Positions 1 to 5,989 of a DNA stretch of 13,245 bases are shown here, one piece after another (the stretch's first letter is position 1; each line of letters starts with the position of its first letter). The stretch lies in assembly GCA_035653595.1 (NCBI GenBank), contig DASRBO010000117.1, positions 1 to 13,245 of the forward strand, read 5' to 3'. The position numbers were made by a program, and so were the translations under genes. The notes beneath the pieces are model-generated. The model did no database searches. It was not told where the DNA came from and was given only the letters and a program-made list of their open reading frames with translations. The stretch is from DASRBO01 sp035653595 (GTDB lineage Bacteria; Actinomycetota; Acidimicrobiia; Acidimicrobiales; JAJPHE01).

Positions 1-141
1 TCCTCATTTCGTCTCCTTCGTCCGGTCTGGACGTCAGAGAGCTTTCAGTTCGGAGGACCGGGTGGGGGAAGCTGATCGAGGGGTGGGGGAATTAGCTGAT
101 CGTCCCGCCCCTCTGGTGGGGGAATTTCTTGATCGTCAGCA
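1..141 (-). mobile_element. Terminal region of an IS21-like insertion sequence (partial)
   Basis: Three copies of a G-rich repeat stand in tandem at 61-80, 82-104 and 115-137, with consensus GGTGGGGGAATT followed by TGATCGTC. On the minus strand an ATG at 7-5 is preceded by AAGGAGA at ideal spacing, so a gene starts here and runs off the left edge. Multiple terminal repeats followed closely by the first transposase gene is the layout of IS21-family ends (istA then istB); reading the minus strand, the outer end would be TGCTGACGATC at 141-131. The element would end 18 bp from the membrane-protein stop codon at 159. The family is inferred from repeat architecture and recollection of similar ends, because no transposase residues are inside the window. 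Confidence 0.5.
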
Positions 142-158
142 GCGCCACCCTGGCAGCG

Positions 159-752
159 TCACTCGCCCCTGGGGGCCTCCGGCAAGGGATCGATTTCGGG
201 CGGTGCTACGGGCTTCGCCACACTGCCCCAGTCCGCCCCGGCGATGGCCGCATTGATCGCCTCCGCCGCTTGTCCCGCCCCGGGGCCAATGGTGACCCCG
301 AAGCTGGCACCGTCGGTCATCTCCACCACCAGAACGGGTCCGCTGCGGACCACTACCCGGGTGTGTCCGGGCAGGGCCCGGTAGCCATAGCCGAAGAGGG
401 GCAGAGCCTTGCCCTCCTGCACCCGCACCGAGCGGATCCTGGCGATGGGTATGTGGCGCACCGGCCAACCCCAGGGCCCGAAGCCCACGGACAATCCGTC
501 AGGTCCGGCCACCACCCTGATGCTGAACGACGCCATGAGGCCGACCACGCCGATGACCACGCTGGTCCAGACCCGGCGACCGAGCGGCCATTCCGGATGC
601 TTCGGTCGGTAGGCTCCGATGGGCCCGAAGCGCCGACCACGGATGTAGGCAGCCCGATTGGCCGTGTCCAGGAATATCAGTCCGGTTAAGGTGGCGAACA
701 CCGCCGGATTGGACACCCTGGCCACGAAGACTTTGGCCGGCTCGGTGGTCAT
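159..752 (-). CDS. Membrane-anchored protein with bacterial PH-like domain, partner of GntR regulator
   Basis: A 197-residue protein with two hydrophobic N-terminal segments (about residues 13-33 and 60-82) separated by a basic loop, then a beta-rich domain (about 85-170) containing a GPDGLSVGFGPWGWP stretch and a conserved IPxxxI pattern. It ends in a short Pro-rich tail. This arrangement matches bacterial PH-like membrane proteins that commonly sit directly after small GntR regulators in actinobacteria; their biochemical role is not established. Its ATG overlaps the GntR stop codon (ATGA, 4 bp), so the two genes are almost certainly co-transcribed and translationally coupled, and the GntR protein probably controls it. 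The gene ends 18 bp before the presumed IS21-like end, so the element may have removed further operon genes. Function unknown. Confidence 0.8.
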   Translation of the reverse strand: MTTEPAKVFVARVSNPAVFATLTGLIFLDTANRAAYIRGRRFGPIGAYRPKHPEWPLGRRVWTSVVIGVVGLMASFSIRVVAGPDGLSVGFGPWGWPVRHIPIARIRSVRVQEGKALPLFGYGYRALPGHTRVVVRSGPVLVVEMTDGASFGVTIGPGAGQAAEAINAAIAGADWGSVAKPVAPPEIDPLPEAPRGE

Positions 753-1099
753 CGCAGCTCCCGGATCATCTCGATCAGCTCCTCCCGGCTGAGCCCCTGA
801 CGACGGGCCAGGCGGGCCAGCTCCTTGGCTCGGGTCACCAGTTCGGCTCTTCCGCCCGCGCCGGAGGCCACCGTGATGCCCCGGCCCCGCCGGAACTCCA
901 GCGCGCCCTCGTCCCTCAAGGCCCGCAGCGCCCGAAGGACGGTGTTGGCGTTGACCCCCAATGCCGCGGCAAGGTCTCGTGCCGGTGGCAGGCGGTCACC
1001 CGGCTTGCATTGGCCCTCGATGATCGCCCGTCGGATCGAGCCCGCCGCCTGCTCGTGGAGGGGGGTGTCATCGTTCGGGTCCAGTGACACCAGCAACAT
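749..1099 (-). CDS. GntR-family transcriptional regulator, YtrA subfamily
   Basis: A DNA-binding repressor of 116 residues from the ATG at 1099. The winged helix-turn-helix occupies about residues 12-80, with the GntR signature PLHEQ, IRRAI.EG, GDRLPPARDLAAALGVNANTV and a RGRGITV wing. Only a short helical tail of about 36 residues follows, which is typical of the YtrA subgroup that lacks a large ligand domain. A longer reading frame exists to 1156, but the 1099 start is preferred because it begins at the conserved N-terminus and an operator-like inverted repeat lies immediately upstream. YtrA proteins usually repress their own operon, generally one containing membrane proteins or ABC transporters, which agrees with the overlapping downstream gene at 159-752. 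There is no obvious Shine-Dalgarno at 1099, so the message may be leaderless. The family call is secure; the inducer is unknown. Confidence 0.9.
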   Translation of the reverse strand: MLLVSLDPNDDTPLHEQAAGSIRRAIIEGQCKPGDRLPPARDLAAALGVNANTVLRALRALRDEGALEFRRGRGITVASGAGGRAELVTRAKELARLARRQGLSREELIEMIRELR

Positions 1100-1100
1100 A

Positions 1101-1119
1101 GTGCTACTTACGCTAGCAC
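1101..1119 (-). promoter_or_regulatory. Putative YtrA-type operator (6-7-6 inverted repeat) of the GntR operon
   Basis: The plus-strand sequence GTGCTACTTACGCTAGCAC is a perfect inverted repeat with arms GTGCTA and TAGCAC around a 7-bp centre. It ends one base before the GntR ATG. The GT..TA....TA..AC layout resembles operators of YtrA-type GntR proteins. Its position over the presumed transcription start supports autorepression. Confidence 0.65.
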
Positions 1120-1178
1120 AACCGGTATCCCCACACGGTTCGGGGACCTCGGCCATCGCCGACCCTGGACCCAGGCGG

Positions 1179-1811
1179 CTAATGCTGAGCGGCCGTCATC
1201 GCCGCCGGTACCGACGCCGCCAGGATCTCAACCAGGCGCCGCTTGGACAGGTCTCGATTGGCCAGCCAGTCGAGGCAGGCACCTTCCAGGAACCCGACCC
1301 ACCCCCGCAGGACGGTGCGCGGGGCCGGGGTCAACTTGCGGATCCCGAAGCCCCGCGCCAGGCGGGCCACCACGTCGGCCCGGGAAGCTTCGATGATGGC
1401 CTGGACGTCGGGATCCGAGCTGAGCCCGCCCTGCAGGACGGCGCGGTAGGCATCGGCATTGACGTCGATCCAGTCGACATGCGCTTCGAGCGAGCGTTGC
1501 AAGGCGACGGCGGGCGGCAGGTCTTCCAAGACAGTGCTCGCCGTCCTTAGCTCCTCGGCCGCAAAGTGCACCGCCGCCAGGTATAAGTCGGACTTCGTCG
1601 GGAAGTAGTAGTAGAGGAGCGGCTTGGAGGCACCGGCTAGAGATGCCACCTCCTCCATCGAGACGTCCTCCCAAGGTCGAGTCCCGATGAGAGCCAGACA
1701 GGCTCGGAGCAGTTCCCTCTGACGCTCCTCCACGCCCAGGCGACGCCGCGATCGGAGTTCGCGCCCGCGGGAGTTCCCGGAAGCGGTCTTGTCCTCTGCC
1801 GTCCGGCCCAT
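1179..1811 (-). CDS. TetR-family transcriptional regulator
   Basis: A 210-residue one-component repressor. The N-terminal helix-turn-helix is at about residues 28-75, with the TetR signature SMEEVASLAGASKPLLYYYF followed by PTKSDLYLAAV. Residues 80-205 form the all-helical ligand/dimer domain, which does not reveal the ligand. The first 25 residues are a basic, polar extension. The gene diverges from the plus-strand pair at 1888-3344 with 76 bp between start codons, so the usual inference is that it regulates that dehydrogenase operon and itself. It ends about 80 bp before the GntR start and appears to be a separate unit. The ATG at 1811 has only a weak GGGAT upstream. Family assignment is secure; target and inducer are inferred. 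Confidence 0.9.
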   Translation of the reverse strand: MGRTAEDKTASGNSRGRELRSRRRLGVEERQRELLRACLALIGTRPWEDVSMEEVASLAGASKPLLYYYFPTKSDLYLAAVHFAAEELRTASTVLEDLPPAVALQRSLEAHVDWIDVNADAYRAVLQGGLSSDPDVQAIIEASRADVVARLARGFGIRKLTPAPRTVLRGWVGFLEGACLDWLANRDLSKRRLVEILAASVPAAMTAAQH

Positions 1812-1887
1812 GAGCCCATCCCGTCACTGCTTTGGTCCGCCGACCCTATACTGACTCTACGTCTAATAGTAACGGTGGGAGGACGGC
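1812..1887. promoter_or_regulatory. Divergent promoter region between TetR gene and dehydrogenase operon
   Basis: This 76-bp gap separates two divergent start codons. It holds a good -10-like TATACT at 1847-1852 for the rightward operon, although no convincing -35 is visible. An imperfect inverted arrangement TACT-GAC-TCTAC-GTC-TAAT-AGTA spans about 1849-1871, which could be the TetR operator. A strong ribosome-binding site GGGAGGA at 1877-1883 sets the start at 1888. The operator assignment is weak. Confidence 0.4.
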
Positions 1888-2205
1888 ATGACCCCGGTGA
1901 TCGAGGACTTCAACGTGTCGCGCCTGGAAGTAGCCCAGCGGAGCGAGGCCTCCGAGGATGCCCTGGAGCGATCCGACAGCCCCCGCCACCGCTACCTGCC
2001 ACGGGCCTGGAAGGAGATTCTGGATCCGTCCCTCACCGGTGAAGACCCGGTAGGCCGTTTCAGGCTGGTCACCCAACTCGGCTTTGATGGCCGCGTTCAG
2101 GTGCCCGCGCTCCACGGGCATAGGACGGCTGGCCAAGCCCGGAAGCTCCTCGATCCATTCATCGAGTCTTTGCCCGCCTTCGAGCTCGCGCTGGTGGCCC
2201 GATGA
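1888..2205 (+). CDS. Small uncharacterised protein, first gene of the dehydrogenase operon
   Basis: A 105-residue protein that I do not recognise. It is mostly hydrophilic, with no membrane segment, signal peptide or clear motif; the last third (about residues 70-105) is more hydrophobic and Leu-rich. The start is well supported by GGGAGGA five bases upstream of the ATG. About four fifths of its third codon positions are G or C, as in neighbouring genes, and its stop overlaps the dehydrogenase start in an ATGA junction, so the two are probably translationally coupled. A competing minus-strand reading frame (1846-2136) has no such support. Because it is short and follows a regulated promoter, it could also be the remnant of a larger protein reduced by deletion. 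Being a gene is fairly secure; function unknown. Confidence 0.65.
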   Translation: MTPVIEDFNVSRLEVAQRSEASEDALERSDSPRHRYLPRAWKEILDPSLTGEDPVGRFRLVTQLGFDGRVQVPALHGHRTAGQARKLLDPFIESLPAFELALVAR

Positions 2206-3344
2206 GGGCCGTCGCCTGCCAGGACGGCAACCTCGAGGTGGTGGAGCTGGCCGACCCTCAGCCTGGTCCCGGCCAGGTCCTCTTAGAGGTCACGGGCTGT
2301 GGGATCTGCGGCTCGGATCTTCACGCCCGCCACCACGCCGACGCCCAGGCAGATGTCCTGGCCGAGGTCGGCTACGCCGGCTTCGCCCGCTCATCCCAAC
2401 AGGTGGTCTTCGGCCACGAGTTCACCGGCCGGGTCGCCGGTTACGGGCAAGACGCCTCCCGCAAGGTCCCCCTCGGCGCAGCCGTGGTGGCCCTGCCGCT
2501 TCGGACGAACGGCCGCGACATCCACCCGATCGGTCTGTCCAGCCATGCTCCCGGCGCCTATGCCGAAGCGGTCCTGGTTGAAGAGGCCTTCATGTTCCGG
2601 ATACCCGACGGCCTGACCACGGAGTTGGCGGCCCTCACCGAGCCCATGGCCGTGGCCCTTCACGCTGTCCGCCGATCGGAGATAGCCAGGAAAGACGCAG
2701 CCGTCGTCATCGGGTGCGGTCCGGTCGGGCTGGCCGTCATCGCCATGCTCAAGGCATCGGGCGTGTCCACCGTCGTGGCCAGCGACTTCTCAGCCGGTCG
2801 GCGGGCCCTGGCGAGCGCCTGTGGGGCCGATGTCGTGGTCGACCCAGCCGAGGGTTCACCCATCTCAGCACTGTCCGGACGGGGTTACGCCACCTCGATG
2901 TCGGCCGGCGCCCTGGCTGGGCTCGGGGCCATGAAGAAGCTCCGCCAGCTGCCATTGCCCTGGGACCTCAGCCTGCGGGTGCTCGAGAGCCTCGGGGCCA
3001 CCAAGCCCAAGCGCCCGGTGATCTTCGAGTGCGTAGGTCTTCCCGGAGTCATCGAGAGCATCTTGACGACCGCACCCTTAGGTTCACGAGTGGTGATTGC
3101 CGGTGTGTGCATGCAGCCCGACACCTTCCGCCCCGCCGTCGCCATCAACAAGGAGCTAGATCTGCGGTTCGCCGTCGGCTACACCCCACTCGAGTTCCAC
3201 GACACCCTGCGCATGCTCGCCGACGGCAAGGTCAAGGCCGGTCCGCTGGTCACCGGCTCCGTAGGGCTGGAGGGCGTCGGAACGCCTTCGACGAACTCGG
3301 GAGTCCCGGCCAGCACGCCAAAATCGTTATCGATCCCCGGTTGA
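2202..3344 (+). CDS. Zinc-type medium-chain dehydrogenase (MDR superfamily), C-terminus altered by frameshift
   Basis: A 380-residue NAD(P)-dependent alcohol/polyol dehydrogenase-like enzyme. The GroES-like catalytic domain (about 1-155) carries the zinc ligands C36 in CGICGSD, H72-E73 in GHEF and E147 in EPMAV. The four-cysteine structural zinc lobe is absent, replaced by a loop around residues 100-118. The Rossmann domain (about 165-300) has GCGPVG at 171-176, with D195 placed to bind the NAD ribose. An IFECVG motif and an INKELDLRF stretch follow, both recalled from an actinobacterial subgroup of unknown substrate. The reading frame departs from the family at about 3281-3284: the expected AFDELGSPGQHAKIVIDP continues in the +2-shifted frame to 3379, consistent with loss of one base. 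The last ~30 residues encoded here are therefore nonsense. It overlaps the upstream small gene by 4 bp and is probably under the divergent TetR. Confidence 0.85.
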   Translation: MRAVACQDGNLEVVELADPQPGPGQVLLEVTGCGICGSDLHARHHADAQADVLAEVGYAGFARSSQQVVFGHEFTGRVAGYGQDASRKVPLGAAVVALPLRTNGRDIHPIGLSSHAPGAYAEAVLVEEAFMFRIPDGLTTELAALTEPMAVALHAVRRSEIARKDAAVVIGCGPVGLAVIAMLKASGVSTVVASDFSAGRRALASACGADVVVDPAEGSPISALSGRGYATSMSAGALAGLGAMKKLRQLPLPWDLSLRVLESLGATKPKRPVIFECVGLPGVIESILTTAPLGSRVVIAGVCMQPDTFRPAVAINKELDLRFAVGYTPLEFHDTLRMLADGKVKAGPLVTGSVGLEGVGTPSTNSGVPASTPKSLSIPG

Positions 3345-3379
3345 GTGGAAACACGATAGGCCCGGCACAGTCCCACTGA
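3285..3379 (+). pseudogene. Out-of-frame C-terminal end of the MDR dehydrogenase
   Basis: Read in the frame starting GCC TTC GAC GAA at 3284-3295, this stretch gives AFDELGSPGQHAKIVIDPRL, the conserved MDR C-terminal segment, and stops with TGA at 3377-3379. Restoring one base near 3283 (for example ACC GCC in place of ACGCC) would join it to the main frame and give a protein of about 392 residues. It could reflect a genuine mutation or a one-base sequence error. Confidence 0.75.
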
Positions 3380-3510
3380 GCCGCCGACAGGGTGCCCGGG
3401 TCACCGATCCATATGCCAACGTCCCGAAATCGCAACACTCGGTCCGGCGAGAGCGGAGCGGCGCTTTATTGTCAGTCGTCGGCGCGCGGGTGATGCCGAG
3501 CCGGGTCGCC
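3380..3510. other. Non-coding gap between convergent genes
   Basis: I see no supportable gene here. Reading frames through it lack codon bias and family resemblance. It separates the plus-strand dehydrogenase from the minus-strand MurE-like remnant, so terminators would be expected, but I found no stem followed by a T-run. Confidence 0.4.
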
Positions 3511-3685
3511 CTACCTGGTCGTAATGCGGCCCCTGACCACCTCGGCGTCGGCTGAATGGATGGCGCCGGCCGCTCACCTCCTGGTAGCCCTCCGCTCCCT
3601 TGCCGGCGACGACAAGGACTTCCTGCGGATCGGCGTGACCGATGGCCAGCTCGATGGCCGCGGTAAACGCTCGCAAATCGGCGGG
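3511..3685 (-). pseudogene. C-terminal fragment of a MurE-like Mur ligase
   Basis: About 55 codons resembling the end of UDP-N-acetylmuramyl-tripeptide synthetase (MurE), a cytoplasmic peptidoglycan-precursor ligase. The frame reads AFTAAIELAIG, then DPQEVLVVAGKGAEGYQE and GRRHPFS, matching the family pattern AI..A...A.P.D.V.VAGKG.E.YQE..G..HPFSD. The usual His of KGHE is Ala here. After PFS a one-base insertion breaks the frame; dropping a C near 3550 gives DAEVVRGRITTR and a TAG at 3513-3511. The Mur ligase N-terminal and central ATP-binding domains are missing. The fragment begins directly after the stop codon of the serine hydrolase (3692-3694) on the same strand. It is a non-functional relic, perhaps left by recombination that brought the hydrolase next to it. 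Confidence 0.6.
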
Positions 3686-3691
3686 CCCCCC

Positions 3692-4675
3692 CTACCAGAC
3701 CACGTCGGCACCGATCGCCTGAAGGAGCTTCAGGTTTGCCGCCTCGGCTGCTCCCACCCGGTTGGTCATCAGGATCGAACACAGACCACTCTCTGGCATC
3801 CAGAGGAGCGACGAGCTGAAGCCCAGTACGCCACCTCCGTGGCCGACAATCGGCCCTGCGTCGCTCCGGGCCAGGAGCCACCCAAACCCCTGGTGGCCGC
3901 CGCCGTCCCGCTCGGCCTGGGGCGACAACGCCTCTTCGGCCAGGCCAGCCGGCAACAGTCCTCGCCAGCCGGCCACGAAGTGAGCGAGGTCCTCCAGGGT
4001 GGTGCAAAGGCCTCCGGCCGCCGGCACACTGGGAACCTTGCGAGCCACCGCTTCGGCCCGGCCATCGGTGACCTCATAGCCGGGGCCGACGTCGTCCGGC
4101 CAGATCGTCGCTAGGGAGGACGAGGACATTCCGAGGGGCCCGAGGACCCGCTCGGTCAGGACCCGAGGGATGTCGGAGGCACAGGCCCCGGCGATGACCT
4201 CGCCCAGCACCGTGTAGCCCCCGTTGCTATAGACCCGCGACGTGCCGGGTTCAAAATCCACCTTCACGACATCGCCCAGGACGGTCGCTGGCGAGTCCGG
4301 CGCCGCGTCGGCGAAGTGCTCGAAGTCCGAAGAGACTCCTCCGGTATGGGTCAGGAGGTGGCGGATCGTGACCCGCTCGTCGGCCAGCTTGAGCCGCCGC
4401 AGGTAGGTGTTGGCAGATTCGTCCAGGCGCAAGGCGCCCTCGCCTATCAGCTGCAGGGCGGCGGTGGCGGTCAACAGCTTGGTGATGGACCCGGCCAGCA
4501 TGCGGTCGTGCCAGGACGCGGCTCGGCCGGCCTCCAGGTCCGAGAAGCCCCCGGCCAGTCGCCACAACCGGCGTCCGCCGTCCCCGGCGAAGCCCGCGGC
4601 CACGACTCCGACCCATCCCTGGGAGCGGTACTCGGCTCGGAGGACCTCGCTGACCGTCAAGGCATCGCCGTCCAA
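3692..4675 (-). CDS. Serine hydrolase, beta-lactamase/penicillin-binding protein fold (catalytic domain)
   Basis: A 327-residue frame starting at a TTG codon, holding a complete class C beta-lactamase-type catalytic domain. The nucleophile motif SITK is at residues 63-66, the YSN motif (YxN) at 149-151, and the third motif GHGGG around H279. The stretch RHLLTHTGG at 105-113 is typical of this superfamily, which includes esterases, D-aminopeptidases and beta-lactamases; the substrate cannot be told. The TTG is probably not the native start: the same frame continues upstream as ADPPWALDGDALTV without a good initiation site, and a matching N-terminal domain lies in another frame at 4757-5019. 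The original protein was therefore about 440 residues and the gene is interrupted by one frameshift. No signal peptide is visible. It is followed immediately by a MurE-like remnant. Confidence 0.8.
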   Translation of the reverse strand: MDGDALTVSEVLRAEYRSQGWVGVVAAGFAGDGGRRLWRLAGGFSDLEAGRAASWHDRMLAGSITKLLTATAALQLIGEGALRLDESANTYLRRLKLADERVTIRHLLTHTGGVSSDFEHFADAAPDSPATVLGDVVKVDFEPGTSRVYSNGGYTVLGEVIAGACASDIPRVLTERVLGPLGMSSSSLATIWPDDVGPGYEVTDGRAEAVARKVPSVPAAGGLCTTLEDLAHFVAGWRGLLPAGLAEEALSPQAERDGGGHQGFGWLLARSDAGPIVGHGGGVLGFSSSLLWMPESGLCSILMTNRVGAAEAANLKLLQAIGADVVW

Positions 4676-4756
4676 CGCCCAGGGCGGATCAGCCAGGCGA
4701 GAGTCCTCGAGGGGCTTGGAGAGGGCGGTGATGAGCAGTCCCGTGAATCGGTGGGC

Positions 4757-5019
4757 GGCTGCGGCTCTACACGCGCCGAGGCGACCATGTCGTCATAGAC
4801 GACCTCGACCGACAAGTCCTGGTCTTGGCGGCCCGTAACTGGTCGGCTGAGGATCTGAGCCAGACCCTGGTCCAAGCCGGCCTGGAGCCGTTGGTATGGG
4901 ACCTCGGCGAGGAAACGTTCGGAGAAACCTTCCTTGGCCGCGTCCTCGTCGAAGGTGCCGTCGAGCACCTTGCTGACGAACCAGTCGTAGCGATCTCCAG
5001 CCGGCGTAGCCACTCGCAA
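4757..5019 (-). pseudogene. N-terminal helical domain of the serine hydrolase, separated by a frameshift
   Basis: About 88 residues in the frame starting at TTG 5019 (or GTG 5013). The sequence YDWFVSKVLDGTF, then ERFLAEVPYQRLQAGLDQ, resembles the helical N-terminal domain preceding the beta-lactamase domain in proteins of the clavulanate-cluster ORF12 type. It continues to DDMVASARVEPQPP and should then read HRFTGLLITALSKPLEDS, which is exactly what the other frame encodes from 4753 downward. Adding one base to the GGG run at 4753-4755 (CCC on the coding strand) restores a continuous protein ending at 3692. The start is uncertain because no clear RBS is visible. If the frameshift is a sequence error, the whole of 3692-5019 is one intact gene. 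Confidence 0.7.
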
Positions 5020-5297
5020 CCCCCGGGTCCGTCTCGCTCCAGATCGTAAACGGTCGAGGGTGCGATCACCGGAACGCCCGACGCCGCTCCTCCCGACCCC
5101 CGCAGTCAGGGAGCCTCACCTGGACCACCGCGCACCAGAGCGCATCACCGGAGCCGCGCTGGCGAGGACTCCGGGCCCGTCTCGGTTTATTGGTCGCGCC
5201 GAACCTCGTGCCGGTAGGAAAGGAGAAGGCGGGAGAGCTCGGCCGCCGGCGCCGCGCCACACTCGCCCCGAGTCTCCCAGACGAGTAAGGAGCCTGG
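5020..5297. other. Intergenic region between serine hydrolase and VOC genes
   Basis: The 278 bp holds no reading frame with family resemblance. It must contain the hydrolase promoter; a TACGAT -10-like hexamer on the minus strand near 5045-5050 is the only candidate noticed, without a good -35. No T-run terminator is visible for the VOC operon that ends at 5298. Confidence 0.35.
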
Positions 5298-5696
5298 TCA
5301 GTGCGGTCCGTACTTCTCGCCATGATGCTGATCTGCGTCTGGCGCTACCACGCCCTCAGGCAGGGGTGCTTGGAGACCAACCCGACGACCGTCGGGGTCG
5401 ACAATCACGGCTGCCATCACGCCCCAGTGTTCCGGATGGAAGCTCTCCTCGAAGGTCATCGGCCGCTCGGGGGCGAAGCTCGACGAATCGGCGACCTTTA
5501 GGATCGGCGTCCAGTGCAACTCGGTGTCGTGTTGTTCCTGGATGAACACAAACGGTCCGCCCGCGGGATGCTCCCAGGTCCCCGACCCGTGGTCTGTCTC
5601 GAAGACATTCTTGAACCCGAGAGAGGCCCAGAACGACGCGGTGGCCCCGTAGTTCCTGGTGTGAACGACAAACCCCTCGATGCCTTCAGTGGCCAT
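5298..5696 (-). CDS. VOC-family (glyoxalase/bleomycin resistance fold) protein
   Basis: A 132-residue protein of the vicinal oxygen chelate fold. The start at ATG 5696 is chosen over an upstream frame extension because GGAGGAGGGG lies at good spacing and the fold begins there with GFVVHTRNYGATASFWASLGF. WEHPAGGPFVFIQE and WGVMAAVIVDPDGRRVGLQAP follow, the paired beta-alpha-beta modules of a single VOC domain. His in the first strand and Glu in WEHP could be metal ligands, but the usual C-terminal Glu after the DPDG turn is Gln here, so metal-dependent activity is uncertain; it could be a binding protein. It overlaps the upstream ribbon-helix-helix gene by 11 bp and is evidently in the same operon. 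Substrate unknown. Confidence 0.85.
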   Translation of the reverse strand: MATEGIEGFVVHTRNYGATASFWASLGFKNVFETDHGSGTWEHPAGGPFVFIQEQHDTELHWTPILKVADSSSFAPERPMTFEESFHPEHWGVMAAVIVDPDGRRVGLQAPLPEGVVAPDADQHHGEKYGPH

Positions 5697-5856
5697 GCTT
5701 CCCCTCCTCCTGTGACCCGGCGAGATATCGCCGAAGCGCTTCTTGGACAATGGCGGACAGCGACTGCTCTGTATCGACGGCGTGATGCTTGACGTCCCGA
5801 ATGAGGTCAGCAGGCAGGTAGACGTTGAACTGCCTCAGGTCGCTGCGCGCTACCAT
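5686..5856 (-). CDS. Ribbon-helix-helix (CopG/Arc-type) DNA-binding protein
   Basis: A 56-residue protein with a textbook ribbon-helix-helix: strand RQFNVYLP (residues 8-15), helix PADLIRDVKHHAVD (15-28) and helix SLSAIVQEALRRYLA (33-47), then a short charged tail. Such proteins are dimeric repressors or antitoxins that insert the beta ribbon into the major groove. The ATG at 5856 follows a TAGGAT -10 hexamer by six bases with no RBS, so translation is probably leaderless. The TGA at 5688-5686 lies inside the downstream VOC gene (11-bp overlap). No toxin gene is adjacent, so I favour a small autoregulator of the RHH-VOC operon rather than a classical antitoxin, although an orphan antitoxin cannot be excluded. 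Confidence 0.8.
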   Translation of the reverse strand: MVARSDLRQFNVYLPADLIRDVKHHAVDTEQSLSAIVQEALRRYLAGSQEEGKHGH

Positions 5857-5892
5857 ACTAGGATCCTACTCTTCTAGACACCCAAGCCGCAA
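5857..5892 (-). promoter_or_regulatory. Leaderless promoter and palindromic operator of the RHH-VOC operon
   Basis: On the minus strand TTGCGG, an 18-bp spacer and TAGGAT are followed after six bases by the RHH start codon, so the transcript probably begins at the ATG. The -10 hexamer lies within a perfect 10-bp palindrome, TAGGATCCTA at 5859-5868. A ribbon-helix-helix dimer bound there would block the promoter, which suggests autoregulation. Confidence 0.6.
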
Positions 5893-5989
5893 TAGGCCAT
5901 CTCCCACCGGGCGCCGGGCAGAAAGGCGTCATGAACCTCCAGGGGTGGCCCTCCCCGAGCACCGACCCTCCAGACATAACGTCCAACAA

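Noticed and set aside
1846..2136. Minus-strand open frame overlapping the small gene at 1888-2205
   Set aside because: No RBS or operon linkage. The plus-strand frame has a strong RBS, an ATGA junction with the dehydrogenase and matching codon bias.
4767..5069. Minus-strand frame beginning IAPSTVYDLERD
   Set aside because: It is a shadow of the serine-hydrolase N-terminal domain; only its first 15 codons lie outside, with no family resemblance.
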